From Nocardia miyunensis NBRC 108239 (GTDB lineage: Bacteria; Actinomycetota; Actinomycetes; Mycobacteriales; Mycobacteriaceae), in NCBI RefSeq assembly GCF_001613065.1, contig NZ_BDBQ01000097.1, forward strand, positions 1 through 63,863: a DNA stretch of 63,863 nucleotides, in the 5' to 3' direction. How positions within the stretch are numbered: the first letter of the stretch is position 1; each line of letters begins with the position of its first letter. Of the stretch, positions 35,303 through 44,506 are shown one piece after another. Made by a program: the position numbers and the translations under genes. Below the pieces are notes generated by a model. The model was given only the letters and a program-made list of their open reading frames with translations. It made no database searches and was not told the DNA's origin.

Positions 35303-36094
35303 TCATCGTAGGGGCATGATCGTCAAGGAGTCGCCGGGCGCCTGGCGGCCGCTGTGGAACCGGGATATCGCAGTGCCGAAAACCTTCGACTCCGCACCCA
35401 GCAGTGTGGCGTTGTCGTCCCCCTGCTCCCAGGTTCGCAATTGGATGTCCGACACAATGGCCGCGTCGGCCCGGGCGTCGCGGGCGTGACGTTGGAAGGT
35501 ATCTCTGGCCAGGTGACGGACCCGGGTGATGAGCTCGGTCGGTCCCGATACCTCGGCATTGCCGGCCATCACGCTCATCTGGTTGCGGCTGCGCCAGTCC
35601 AGGTACTGCGCTTCCACCGCGATGCCGATGCCGATCCGCGCCGGTACCCAGCCGGCGTGCATCAACTTGGCCACGTCCTGGCCGGGCAGTACCGCGGTGA
35701 ACAGGTCCCTGGGCCGGTGCCGGGATCGTGCTCGCACTGCGGTACCCAGGGCCACGAATTCCGTCGCATTGCCCTGGCCCAGATGGCTGCGGGTCAGCCG
35801 CACCCCGACCACACCGTCGGCGCCCATTGCGGTGGCCTCGGTGATCATGCGAGCGAGTGCGGTGTCGTACCCGTGATACAGCGCCGCCACGTAGGGCTGG
35901 AAGTTCACGGCGCCGAGGCCGTACGACACGCCCACCCCGTAACCGGTCCAGCCGATCTGCTGGACGATGCAACCCATAACCTCCCCGACCGGGGTGAGCC
36001 CCACCGATTCGATGCCGACCGCGCCCGGCACGGACAGTAGCGAGGTGCGCACCTGAGGACGAGAATCGAGCCACCCGCTCGCGCGCCGCCTCCG
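35303..36094 (-). CDS. YbjQ-type protein lacking its own start
   Basis: Two YbjQ-like repeats are present: VGEVMGCIVQQIGWTGYGVG ... GADGVVGVRLTR, and LPGQDVAKLMHAGWVPARIG ... ADAAIVSDIQLRTWEQG. The expected N-terminus is replaced. At about 36095 the frame runs into a response-regulator receiver (ITDIED then CRRRRASGWLD), so the gene has lost its promoter and start to a deletion. It may be translated only as a read-through fusion, or not at all. Confidence 0.6.
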   Translation of the reverse strand, partial: RRRRASGWLDSRPQVRTSLLSVPGAVGIESVGLTPVGEVMGCIVQQIGWTGYGVGVSYGLGAVNFQPYVAALYHGYDTALARMITEATAMGADGVVGVRLTRSHLGQGNATEFVALGTAVRARSRHRPRDLFTAVLPGQDVAKLMHAGWVPARIGIGIAVEAQYLDWRSRNQMSVMAGNAEVSGPTELITRVRHLARDTFQRHARDARADAAIVSDIQLRTWEQGDDNATLLGAESKVFGTAISRFHSGRQAPGDSLTIMPLR

Positions 36095-36095
36095 G

Positions 36096-36450
36096 CAGTC
36101 CTCGATGTCGGTGATCCGGCTCTTCAGCAGATAGCCGATTCCGTGCCCGCTGGCCAGTAACTCCATCGCGTGTTCGACGTCGGAGTGCGCCGATAGGACG
36201 AGAATGCCGATTTCGGGGAATTCCGCACGGATCACGCGGGCCGCGTCCAGTCCCTCGGTGGTGTGCGAGGGCGGCATGCGAATGTCGACCACCACGACAT
36301 CGGGCGGTTCCTGCCGAACCAGCGACAGCAGTTGCGCGGCGTCGTCGGCCTGCCCACGACCTCGATCCCCGATCTGGCGAGCAGGCTCGCCACGCCCTCG
36401 CGCAGCAGGATGTCGTCCTCGGCGAGAAGCACCCGCAGCGGGGTCGTCAC
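36096..36450 (-). pseudogene. LuxR-type response regulator relic, receiver only
   Basis: Starts at 36450 with LRVLLAEDDILLREGVASLL, the same opening as the regulator at 30203. One lost base near 36354 shifts the frame (GRPTTPRNC instead of GQADDAAQ). The rest of the receiver, VVVDIRMPPS through YLLKSRITDIED, is kept in the new frame. The LuxR DNA-binding domain is deleted and the end joins the YbjQ gene. Confidence 0.8.
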
Positions 36451-36507
36451 GTGAGCTCGACCTCCTCGGATGCTCGGGACGCGACCGATCGAATTCGAGC
36501 ATAGTCC

Positions 36508-36641
36508 GGGCCGATTGCAGCTGGCAGGTAGACGAGAAGTGGGGTTGCCGGGCAGTGCGTATGGGCGTCAGCGCCGACGACATCGGCACGCGGGCGAGGA
36601 ATTCTGAGAGTGTCCGCCAGACAGATTCGAGGAGTCGTGAC
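36508..36641 (+). promoter_or_regulatory. Leader shared with the 33523 gene, copy 2
   Basis: ATTGCAGCTGGCAGGTA (36514-36530) and CAGCGCCGACGACATCGGC (36569-36587) match the blocks before 33523 at the same spacing. This DNA lies between the divergent regulator relic and the aquaporin gene. Confidence 0.6.
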
Positions 36642-37358
36642 ATGGTCGCTTCCACAGAGTTCCGTTCAGCTGAGACGAACGCACCCGAAACAGATTTCGC
36701 GATCACCTCCGCCCGGCTCGTGTCGAAATATGCGGTGGAGTTGATCGGCACATTCTTTCTCGTATTCACGGTGGGGGCAGCCGTCCGCAGCGGAAGCCAG
36801 CTCGCCCCGTTGGCGATTGGCGCGGTTCTGATGGTGATGATCTATGCCGGGGGACACCTCTCCGGCGGGCACTACAACCCGGCGGTGACCCTGGCGGTGC
36901 TGGTGCGGCGCCGGATCAGGTTGCGCGAGGCCGTGCGGTACTGGGTCGCGCAACTCCTCGCCGGAATTCTCGCGGCACTGGTGGTGCGTTATGTGGTGGA
37001 TCCGGCGCAGAGCCGGACCACGTCGACCCTGACACTGACCGGTCACACGCTGGGGGCCGCGTTCGCGGTGGAACTGTTGTTCACCTTCGCGCTGTGCTAC
37101 GTGATGCTCAACGTCGCCACCAGCAAGAGTCACCCAGACAACTCCTTCTACGGCCTTGCGATCGGATTCACCGTCGTCGCGGGCGCATTCGCGGTCGGCG
37201 CGATCTCCGGCGGCGCGTTCAACCCCGCGGTCACCCTCGGTGCGGCCGTGATGGGCGTGTTCGCCTGGCCGACGCTCTGGGTGTATTTCGTGGCGCAGCT
37301 CATCGCCGCCGCGGCGGCGGGCGCGGTGTTCCTCGCACTGAACTCCGACGACAAATGA
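36642..37358 (+). CDS. Aquaporin / MIP family channel
   Basis: 238 residues from ATG 36642 (CGAGGAGTC upstream). Six membrane spans with the two NPA half-helices: GGHYNPAVTLAVLVRR near residue 82 and GGAFNPAVTLGAAV near residue 195. It conducts water or small neutral solutes across the inner membrane; some members pass hydrogen peroxide. The gene is directly followed by a catalase pseudogene, so the pair once fitted peroxide handling. It shares a leader with the gene at 33523. An N-terminal relic of a sister gene is at 26524. Confidence 0.92.
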   Translation: MVASTEFRSAETNAPETDFAITSARLVSKYAVELIGTFFLVFTVGAAVRSGSQLAPLAIGAVLMVMIYAGGHLSGGHYNPAVTLAVLVRRRIRLREAVRYWVAQLLAGILAALVVRYVVDPAQSRTTSTLTLTGHTLGAAFAVELLFTFALCYVMLNVATSKSHPDNSFYGLAIGFTVVAGAFAVGAISGGAFNPAVTLGAAVMGVFAWPTLWVYFVAQLIAAAAAGAVFLALNSDDK

Positions 37359-37383
37359 CCTCAACCGATCGAGAGGCACGACA

Positions 37384-38797
37384 ATGACGAAACCCACGCC
37401 GACGACGACCGATGGCGGCACTCCTGTCGAGAGCGACGATCATTCGCTGACCGTCGGCCCGGACGGACCGATTCTGCTGCACGACCATTACTTGATCGAG
37501 CAGATGGCGTAGTTCAATCGCGAACGCGTCCCCGAACGCCAGCCACATGCCAAAGAGGGCGGTGCCTTCGGCCGATTCGAGGTGACCCACGACGTAAGCG
37601 CCTACACCGAAGCGGCGTTGTTCCAACCGAATACGACCACCGATCTGGTGATCCGGTTCTCCATCGTGGCCGGTGAGCACGGCAGCCCCGATACCTGACG
37701 CGACCGAGTGGTTTCGCGATCAAGTTCTATACGGCCGACGGGAACTACGACATGGTCGGCAACAACACTCCGGTCTTCTTCATGCGAGACCCGATGAAAT
37801 TCCAGCACTTCATCCGATCGCAGAAACGCCGCGCCGACAACAACCTTCGCGATCACGACATGCAATGGGACTTCTGGACTCTGTCACCGGAGTCGGCGCA
37901 CCAGGTCACCATCCTGATGGGCGATCGCGGCATCCCGCGCACTTGGCGGCACATGAACGGGTACAGCTCACACACCTACATGTGGATCAACGCTGACGGC
38001 GAAAGGTTCTGGGTCAAATACCATTTCATCAGCGACCAGGGCATCGAATGCTTCACTCAGATCGAGGCCGACCGGATGGCGGCGGTGGACACCGACTACC
38101 ACACCCGCGACCTGTGGCAGGCGATCGAGCGCGGCGACTACCCGAGCTGGACGCTGAAAATGCGGATCATGCCGTTCGAGGAGGCGAAGACCTACCGCCT
38201 CAACCCCTTCGACCTGACCAAGGTCTGGCCGCACGGCGACTACCCGCTCATAGAGGTCGGGCGAATGACGTTGGACCGCAACCCGGTCGACTACCACTCC
38301 CACATCGAGCAATTGGCCGTCAAGCCGAGCAATCTCGTGCCCGGCATCGGCCCAAGCCCGACAAGATGCTGCTGGGCCGGATGTTCGCCTACCCGGACGC
38401 CCATCGTGCCCGGATCGGCGCGAACTACAACCAGCTGCCAGTGAACGCACCGGTCGCGCTGGTGCACAGCTACAGCAAGGACGGCGCGATGCGCTACCGG
38501 ATGGTCTCCGATCCGGCGTACGCGCCGAATTCGAAGGGCGGGCCCGCCGCCGGCACCGACACCACGGCCGGACCGCAGGCTGGCACAGCGACGGCGACAT
38601 GGTCCGCACCGCCTACACATTGCGCGCCGACGACGACGATTGGACCCAAGCCGGAACCCTGGGCATGCGACGTACTCGACGATGCCGCACGAGACCGTCT
38701 GGTAGGCAATATCGTCGGCCATCTTCTCGGCGGGGTCAGCGAGCCGGTCCTGCAGCGCGCCTTCGAATGCTGGCGCAATCTCGACAACGACGTTCGG
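37384..38797 (+). pseudogene. Heme catalase, multiply broken
   Basis: Starts at ATG 37384, 25 bp after the aquaporin. An early CAG-to-TAG stop (EQMA* then FNRERVPERQPHAKEGGAFG), another break near 37698, the long intact stretch MVGNNTPVFFMRDPMKFQHF to about 38355, and further shifts follow before the C-terminal parts MLLGRMFAYPDAHRARIGAN, LRADDDDWTQAGTL and DRLVGNIVGHLLGGVSEPVL. It is nearly full length, so decay is recent. The tail joins a serine-recombinase relic at about 38800. Confidence 0.9.
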
Positions 38798-38814
38798 TTT
38801 CAACGCGATGTAGC

Positions 38815-39665
38815 GGATGAACCCGCTGTGATGTCCTGCGATGACGACCTCCCACTGATCTTGCGGCAGCTTACGACGCCGCACCCGCAACCGGCCGTCG
38901 TCGCCGAGGTAACGGTCCGTCTTCGTGTGGCCGTAGACGTAGGCGCCGGCATAGGCGGGATGGGTGAGCGTGGTGTGCACCGCGTGGTAGGTCGGCTCGA
39001 CCCAGGTGATCTCCGGCAGCCGGTCACGTCGGTACCCGACCGGCTGCAACGGCCACCGCAGCCCATTGTCCTTGAGCCACAACCACGTTGAGCGCACTGA
39101 CCCGCAGACGGCGAACCGGTAGAACACCACCCCAGACCAGGCCGACCGGCAGCCCAGTGCGCAACTCGCCGCGGGCGGCCTTGTTGCGGATCCCGCCGTC
39201 GAGGCGGGCGCGCAGCACATGCAGTTCGGCCTCGCTGAGCATGCCCTTCATGCCCAGCAACATACGATCGTTGAACAGCCCCGGATGGTAGACGCCGTCA
39301 GCGTCGGCGACCAGCGTGTCGCAGGTTCCCGCCAAATCCAGCAGCCGATACCAGGCGGCATTGTCGCGGGCCAGACGCGACACCTCCAACGCCAGCACAA
39401 TCCCTACCTGCCCCAGCGCGATATCGGCCACCAACGACTCGAACCCATCACGCTGCCCGAGCGCCGACCCGGACACGCCCAGGTCGGCGTCGACCACCCG
39501 GACCTGCTCACGCGGCCAGCCCAGCCCGACCGCCCGTTCACGCAGGTCATACTGGCGGGCGGTGGACTCGCCGTTACGTTCCAACTGGGCCAGTGTCGAC
39601 TGACGCACATACACGACCGCGGATCGGACACGATGTGACGCAGTGATTTTCGCGCTTTCACTCAT
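38815..39665 (-). pseudogene. Large serine recombinase (resolvase family), frameshifted, C-terminus lost
   Basis: From 39665: RSAVVYVRQSTLAQLERNGE with the catalytic Ser in YVRQS, LALEVSRLARDNAAWYRLLD with the conserved Arg pair, and MLLGMKGMLSEAELH. A frameshift near 39110 moves to FAVCGSVRSTWLWLKDNGLR and WVEPTYHAVHTTLTHPAYAG of the recombinase domain. It stops matching at HHSGF, where catalase sequence begins on the other strand. The C-terminal zinc domain is missing. Confidence 0.85.
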
Positions 39666-39822
39666 CGCAGGTCACCCTCTGCGTCGCGGTCGCCGCTTTC
39701 ACGATCAGCCGCGCCAGCAGCCGAACCGCCTCGGCCACACCGTCCTCTGGAAGCTCGGCAGCCACCTGCCGCGGCGACGTTGGTATCTCGGCCGCCAGCA
39801 GACTGAGCTGAACAGGCTGCAT
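39658..39822 (-). CDS. Small partner ORF of the serine recombinase
   Basis: 54 residues from ATG 39822 with a strong GGGAGGAGG. It overlaps the recombinase start by 8 bases. Sequence: MQPVQLSLLAAEIPTSPRQV, then LARLIVKAATATQRV. Similar short genes often sit before such recombinases; the role is unknown. With the recombinase broken it is probably inert. Confidence 0.55.
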   Translation of the reverse strand: MQPVQLSLLAAEIPTSPRQVAAELPEDGVAEAVRLLARLIVKAATATQRVTCDE

Positions 39823-40053
39823 TCTGGTCCTCCTCCCACGTCGATTGCGAGGCAGCCTGCTCTCCGGCCCGTCAGCCAGTGCCGAAATCAGCACCGTCAA
39901 CGCCGAAAAGTCCTCGACCCCACCCAAGGTCGCCACCATGCCGGTATCAGTGGTGTCCTCGCCGGCCCCGGCGTCGGTCCACACCTGCGGGATCAACCGC
40001 TTGCGCCCATCGCCCTTTGTTGGAGACCGTTGGATCTGGAGAGGATCAACGGT

Positions 40054-40212
40054 ATGGGTGGTCAGAGGAAGTACCCGGCTGAGCTGCGAGTTCGCGCGGT
40101 CGAGATGGTTCGTGAGCTCGAGGGCGAGTTGGGGCAGGGGCGTGGGGCGATCGCACGGGTGGCCCGTGATCTGGGGATTCACAAGGAAGCTTTGCGTAAC
40201 TGGGTGCGCTAA
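40054..40212 (+). pseudogene. IS3-family OrfA fragment
   Basis: The 52 codons from ATG 40054 read RKYPAELRVRAVEMVRELEG and VARDLGIHKEALRNWVR, the HTH head of an IS3 OrfA. It stops at 40212, long before the normal leucine zipper. OrfB is absent. Confidence 0.7.
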
Positions 40213-40499
40213 GAAGGTGTGTATGCCAGACCATTACCCGGCCCCCGATACGACGGGATCGACCGGGCCGGGTGCGCAGTGTAGGTGCCGTTGAACCAAT
40301 CACGTGCGCGGTCGAACTCCTCGCGGGTGAGCAGCGGCCGGGAGCGCCCGGATCATGCAGGTCCGCGCGGGGGCGGGCCGGGGTTCGTACACCCGCGAGG
40401 CTCCCGCCACCACACTCCCACCCCTGTCGCTCGTGATCACGACAGCGCTGGCGGTGGGCGGCGGCGAGGACTGACCGCAGACGGTCCTCGCCCCCCGAT
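40213..40499. other. Gap with a coding-like scrap
   Basis: The minus strand around 40270-40345 reads LLTREEFDRARDWFNGTYTA, which looks like a piece of a real protein, but no start, end or family can be given. Nothing else is recognised. Confidence 0.3.
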
Positions 40500-40545
40500 C
40501 CGGGTCCGCCCCGCCCTTTCCCGGCAGTCGACGGGGCGGACCCGG
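40500..40545. terminator. 14-bp stem hairpin
   Basis: CCGGGTCCGCCCCG (40500-40513) pairs fully with CGGGGCGGACCCGG (40532-40545) across an 18-base loop. It lies 90 bp past the MarR stop on the minus strand and could end that transcript. Confidence 0.55.
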
Positions 40546-40636
40546 TGCGCGGGGTATCGCTTCCGACTCGGGTTCTGCTGTACCGGGCGGCGCCGAGGCC
40601 GCCCGCACCGAATCGGTCGTCGCGGGGCGGGTTCGG

Positions 40637-41113
40637 CTACAGCGGCACGGGATCTGTCGCCGCGATCCGGTCGACCAGTGCGGCAAGGGATTTCGTGGTC
40701 CCGGCGGCGGCCGAGGCGACCTCGGTAAGACCGCTGGTGGTGAGGGCCTCGGACATGACCTTGCGTGTGAGCAGACCGCGACGAGTCGGGAACACCAGTA
40801 CCCGTCGGCGGTCGGTATCGTCGACCTTGCGGTGCACGAGATTGTCCGCAATCATCGCATCGATCAGCCGGGTCAGCGTCGCGGAGTTCAGCAGCGTGGC
40901 ATCGACCAGCTGGGACATCGACAACCCCTCGGCCGTGGTGACCGCATTGAGCACATGCCAGCGGCCTACCGCCGATTCACCCAGACAGGTGGCGATCGCC
41001 CGATCCAACTCCTGTGACGCACGCCGCACGAGTCGGGCAAGATCATCCAGGGCGGCCAGAGCGGTGCTATCGTCCACACCAGCACTGTACAGCGCCGTAT
41101 GAATTATTTTCAT
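40637..41113 (-). CDS. MarR family transcriptional regulator
   Basis: About 158 residues. Winged helix: GRWHVLNAVTTAEGLSMSQL, LNSATLTRLIDAMIADNLVH, then the wing VDDTDRRRVLVFPTRRG, which is the DxRRxxVxLT-type signature. The start is unsure: ATG 41113, or GTG 41077 (VDDSTALAAL), which fits family length better and leaves promoter room. It is divergent from the AmiC-like gene, with CTGTACAG, a perfect 8-bp palindrome at 41085-41092, between or overlapping their starts. It is the likely regulator of the amide cluster. Confidence 0.82.
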   Translation of the reverse strand: MKIIHTALYSAGVDDSTALAALDDLARLVRRASQELDRAIATCLGESAVGRWHVLNAVTTAEGLSMSQLVDATLLNSATLTRLIDAMIADNLVHRKVDDTDRRRVLVFPTRRGLLTRKVMSEALTTSGLTEVASAAAGTTKSLAALVDRIAATDPVPL

Positions 41114-41127
41114 CGACAAGCATTCGG

Positions 41128-42219
41128 GTGGTGGTTCCCGTGGCGAACCGGGACCTTCGCGGCCATCGCGACACGGTCGACATTGCCCTGGTGGTGCCGC
41201 TGAGCGGGCCTGCCGGAATGTTCGGACCGTCCACCGAAGCCTGCGCCGAGCTCGCGCTGGACGATATCAACGCGGCGGGCGGCATTCTGGACCGCCGGGT
41301 GCGGCTGCATCCGGTGGACGCCGGCGCGCCACTGCCGGTGCTGGCCGCGCGGATCGGCGAGATGGTGGATCGCGGCCTCGTCGACGGTGTGGTGGGCTGG
41401 CACCTGTCCAACGCACGCAAGGTGATCACGCCGCAGACGGCCGGGCGCGTGCCGTACGTCTACACCACCTTCTACGAGGGCGGCGAGAATTCCGACGGCG
41501 TCTACATGGTCGGGGAAACCCCTGATCAGCAACTGTTTCCGGTGCTGCGCTGGATGCGGGCCGAACTGGGCGTCCGGCGCTGGTGCGTGATCGGCAACGA
41601 CTACGTCTGGCCTCATGAAACCACGCGGGCGACAATCGAATTCAGCGCGACAACCGATATCGATGTGGTCGGCTCGGACTTCGTCCCGCTGGGCGGGCGC
41701 GATTTCACCGCCGCGCTGAACCTGATCCGCAACTCCCCCGCGCAAGGTGTGCTGCTGTTCATGGTGGGCGCGGATTGCGCGGCCTTCAACCGCGCGTTCG
41801 CCGCGGCCGGACTCGACGAGCATCGCGTCCGGCTCGGCATGATGATCGGCGAGGATGTGCTGCTGGCCGGCGGCCCCGAAAGTACTCAAGGATTGTTCAC
41901 CGCCTCAGGGTATTTCGAGAGTGTGGTCTCTCGAGAAAGCATGGATTTCGGCAGCCGGTACACCGCCCGCTTCGGCTCGGTCGCCCCGGCGCTGAACAAT
42001 ATCGGCGAATCCTGTTACGAGGGCCTGTTGCTGTTCGCGTCGCTGGCCCAGCAGGCCCGGAGCCTGAACCTGCGCGCCATCGAGAGCACCGCCGCGCACG
42101 TCACCTATCACGGCCCGCGCGGCGAGGTCCGGGTGCGCGGAACGCACACCACTCAGCCGGTATACGTCGCCGGAGCCGACCTGCTCCGCTTCGAGGTCCA
42201 GGCGGAACTGACGGCCTGA
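41128..42219 (+). CDS. amiC: AmiC-like amide-binding sensor protein
   Basis: About 363 residues from GTG 41128 (GTG 41140 is possible). Type I periplasmic-binding fold: VDIALVVPLSGPAGMFGPST, ELALDDINAAGGILDRRVRL, and VDGVVGWHLSNARKVITPQT. There is no signal peptide or lipobox, so it is cytosolic, as in Pseudomonas AmiC, which senses amides and frees the antiterminator AmiR. No amiR is present here. A divergent MarR gene takes its place, so signalling must differ, or the protein serves another role. It stands at the head of the amide cluster. Confidence 0.75.
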   Translation: MVVPVANRDLRGHRDTVDIALVVPLSGPAGMFGPSTEACAELALDDINAAGGILDRRVRLHPVDAGAPLPVLAARIGEMVDRGLVDGVVGWHLSNARKVITPQTAGRVPYVYTTFYEGGENSDGVYMVGETPDQQLFPVLRWMRAELGVRRWCVIGNDYVWPHETTRATIEFSATTDIDVVGSDFVPLGGRDFTAALNLIRNSPAQGVLLFMVGADCAAFNRAFAAAGLDEHRVRLGMMIGEDVLLAGGPESTQGLFTASGYFESVVSRESMDFGSRYTARFGSVAPALNNIGESCYEGLLLFASLAQQARSLNLRAIESTAAHVTYHGPRGEVRVRGTHTTQPVYVAGADLLRFEVQAELTA

Positions 42220-42274
42220 GTGGGCCCCATCGGCAGCGGACCTCGAATCGGCCCGCCGCCGATCGGTTCGGCGA

Positions 42275-43960
42275 TCACTCCCGCGCGGGCGCCAGATCGA
42301 GATCCGCGGCCGCCACCGTGCTGGTGTAGGACGGCGACTGGCACTGCTCACCACAGTTCTTGGTGAGCGTGCAGGTCAGCGAGGACACCGGCCCGCCGTG
42401 AAATGGGCAGTCGTGCACCATGTCCGGCAGCTCATAGCGCTGGCCGTCGACGACGTCGAGCAGGGTCTGTCCCGCCCACAGCGGTTCCTTCTCGATCTCC
42501 TCACGCAGCGGATTCGGCCGCGCCAGATAGTATTTGCCGCCGGTGGCCAGCGCGATGATCGGCGTCAGCACCACCGCCACCGCCAGGGCCAGATACGGCG
42601 ACCACGCCTCGAGGAACGCGCCGAACGCCCCGAAGTAGGCCGCGATCGACAGAGCCGAACCGGCCAGCATCGACACGAATCCGACCGGATTGATGGGGTA
42701 GAGATAGGCCCGCTTGAACTCGACATAGGGCGGGCTGATCTTCAGAATCCCTTTGTTGATCACCAGATCCGCCACGATCGCACCCACCCAGGCGATCGCC
42801 ACGTTCGAGTAGAACCCGAGGATCGTGTTCAACACCGTGAACATGTTGCCGAGCATCAACGACAGCGCGATCGCAATATGCAGCGCCAGCCACACCACCC
42901 GGCCGGGATGGATGTGCAGCACCCGGCTGAAGAAGTTCGACCATGACAGTGAGCCCGAGTACGCATTGGTCACATTGATCTTGATCTGCGACAGCAGCAC
43001 CATGACCATGACCGTGGCCACGGTCAGTGCCGCGGCGTGGCTGTGCAGGAGTGCGCCGTAGCCGCCGAGGAACTGCTCGATCGGCTCCGTGGCTCGGGCG
43101 AAGCCGACCTGCCCGGCCACGTAGAAGGCCAGGAACGCGCCGCACAGCTGCTTGGCCGCACCCAGGATCACCCAGCCCGGCCCGGCCGCCAGCACCGCCG
43201 ACCACCAGCGCAGCGGCGACGTCTCCGACTTCTCCGGCATGAACCGTAGATAGTCGACCTGCTCGCCGATCTGAGCGATCAGGGACAGGGCCACACCGGC
43301 GCCGGCGCCGACCGCGACGGCGCTCACTCGATGGCTGCCGCCGTTGCCGGCCCACGCCAGGAAGCCGTGCGCGCCATGCGGATCGCCGATGGCGATCATC
43401 ACCAGCGGCGCCGCGAACAGGATCAGCCACAGCGGCTGGGTCCACACCTGGAACTTCGCCAGCGCCGACATGCCGTACAGCACAAGGGGAATGATCAGCA
43501 GTGAACCGATCACGTAGCCGAGCGGCAGCGGGATATGGAAGGCGAGCTTCATGGCCTGCGCCATGATCGATCCCTCCAGTGCGAAGAAGATGAAGCAGAA
43601 ACTGGCGTAGATCAGACTGGTCAGCGTCGAGCCGAAGTATCCGAAACCGGCTCCGCGGGTGAGCAGGTCCATGTCCAGGTTGTATTTGGCGGCGTAGTAG
43701 GCGATCGGGATGCCGGTGAGGAAGATCGTCACGGCCGCTACCAGGATCGCGATGACGGCACTGACGGATCCGTGGGTGACCGCGATGGATGCGCCGATGG
43801 AGTAATCGGCGAGGTAGGCGATACCGCCGAGCGCAGCGACCGCGCAGGCCATCGGGCTCCAGCGCCAGAAGGACTTCGGTGCGTAGCGCAGCGAGTAGTC
43901 CTCGATGTTGTCGCGTGCGGCCCACGCCTGGAACCGTCGCCATCGGGTGGTTGTGCTCAT
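42275..43960 (-). CDS. NCS1 family permease (cytosine/purine/amide type) with Cys-rich tail
   Basis: 561 residues with about 12 spans. The start NIEDYSLRYAPKSFWRWSPM and FLTGIPIAYYAAKYNLDMDL fit the nucleobase:cation symporter-1 family. Residues about 515-550 form an unusual cytosolic tail with CPFHGG, TCTLTKNCGEQC: four Cys and a His that could bind a metal. AGGAG precedes ATG 43960. It is transcribed away from FmdB/FmdA across a 250-bp promoter region. In this setting formamide, urea or another small amide is a plausible substrate. Confidence 0.88.
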   Translation of the reverse strand: MSTTTRWRRFQAWAARDNIEDYSLRYAPKSFWRWSPMACAVAALGGIAYLADYSIGASIAVTHGSVSAVIAILVAAVTIFLTGIPIAYYAAKYNLDMDLLTRGAGFGYFGSTLTSLIYASFCFIFFALEGSIMAQAMKLAFHIPLPLGYVIGSLLIIPLVLYGMSALAKFQVWTQPLWLILFAAPLVMIAIGDPHGAHGFLAWAGNGGSHRVSAVAVGAGAGVALSLIAQIGEQVDYLRFMPEKSETSPLRWWSAVLAAGPGWVILGAAKQLCGAFLAFYVAGQVGFARATEPIEQFLGGYGALLHSHAAALTVATVMVMVLLSQIKINVTNAYSGSLSWSNFFSRVLHIHPGRVVWLALHIAIALSLMLGNMFTVLNTILGFYSNVAIAWVGAIVADLVINKGILKISPPYVEFKRAYLYPINPVGFVSMLAGSALSIAAYFGAFGAFLEAWSPYLALAVAVVLTPIIALATGGKYYLARPNPLREEIEKEPLWAGQTLLDVVDGQRYELPDMVHDCPFHGGPVSSLTCTLTKNCGEQCQSPSYTSTVAAADLDLAPARE

Positions 43961-44210
43961 GATGCCGTTCTCCTAGCAGCCGGGGCCGGTACGGCCCGCA
44001 AGACCCAACGAGAACAGACCATAGAGTCAATCATTTCAAATGAATATACTTCATTTGAGTATTTATCTACCGGATACTCGGCCAGGATCTTGTAACTTGC
44101 ACTTGATACAGCCGTTTCATGGGCGAGACCGCGAGTCATTGGATCGTATACAACTAAAATATACGCAGATGAAAATAAATCTGGCCGGATCCGGAACCCG
44201 GAGGTACCGC
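43961..44210. promoter_or_regulatory. Divergent promoter region, AT-rich
   Basis: A notably AT-rich stretch (44020-44190) between the permease and fmdB start codons, with TATACAACTAAAATATACGC and TTGTAACTTG elements. It must hold promoters for both sides. I cannot fix single boxes. Confidence 0.4.
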
Positions 44211-44489
44211 GTGCCCTACTACGAGTTCAACTGCCGCGCCTGTGGCAGCTTCGACCGCTTCCATCGCATGGCGGAGGTGCCCGGCACCGCGGCCTGCCCG
44301 GATTGCGCCGCCCCGGCGCGCAGACGCGTGACCGCCGGGGCGTTGCTGCACACCGGCTCGACCGCGACGCGCCTGCTCGATGCCACCGCCGGCACCGCCG
44401 ACCGTCCCGCCGTGGTGAGCGCTCCGCCCGCCGGTGGGCACACCCGAATCACCCGAAACCCCTTACACGCCAAGCTCCCCCATCCCTGA
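44211..44489 (+). CDS. fmdB: FmdB-type zinc-ribbon protein
   Basis: 92 residues from GTG 44211 with GGAGGTACCGC. N-terminal ribbon: PYYEFNCRACGSFDRFHRM and ACPDCAAPARRRV, i.e. CxxC ... CxxC. The tail is Ala/Thr-rich. FmdB is the small partner gene found beside formamidase; a regulatory role has been proposed in the methylotroph locus. It stops 17 bp before fmdA. Confidence 0.85.
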   Translation: MPYYEFNCRACGSFDRFHRMAEVPGTAACPDCAAPARRRVTAGALLHTGSTATRLLDATAGTADRPAVVSAPPAGGHTRITRNPLHAKLPHP

Positions 44490-44506
44490 TGCCCCAGGAG
44501 GCACCG

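Noticed and set aside
35303..36769. A genuine 488-residue response-regulator/YbjQ fusion gene
   Set aside because: The first 130 residues are junk, the receiver start lies in another frame, and the joint falls inside the receiver's last helix, so a deletion product is more likely.
42501..44030. 509-codon minus-strand frame overlapping the NCS1 permease
   Set aside because: It is a shadow frame of the permease, with no membrane spans and Arg-rich composition.
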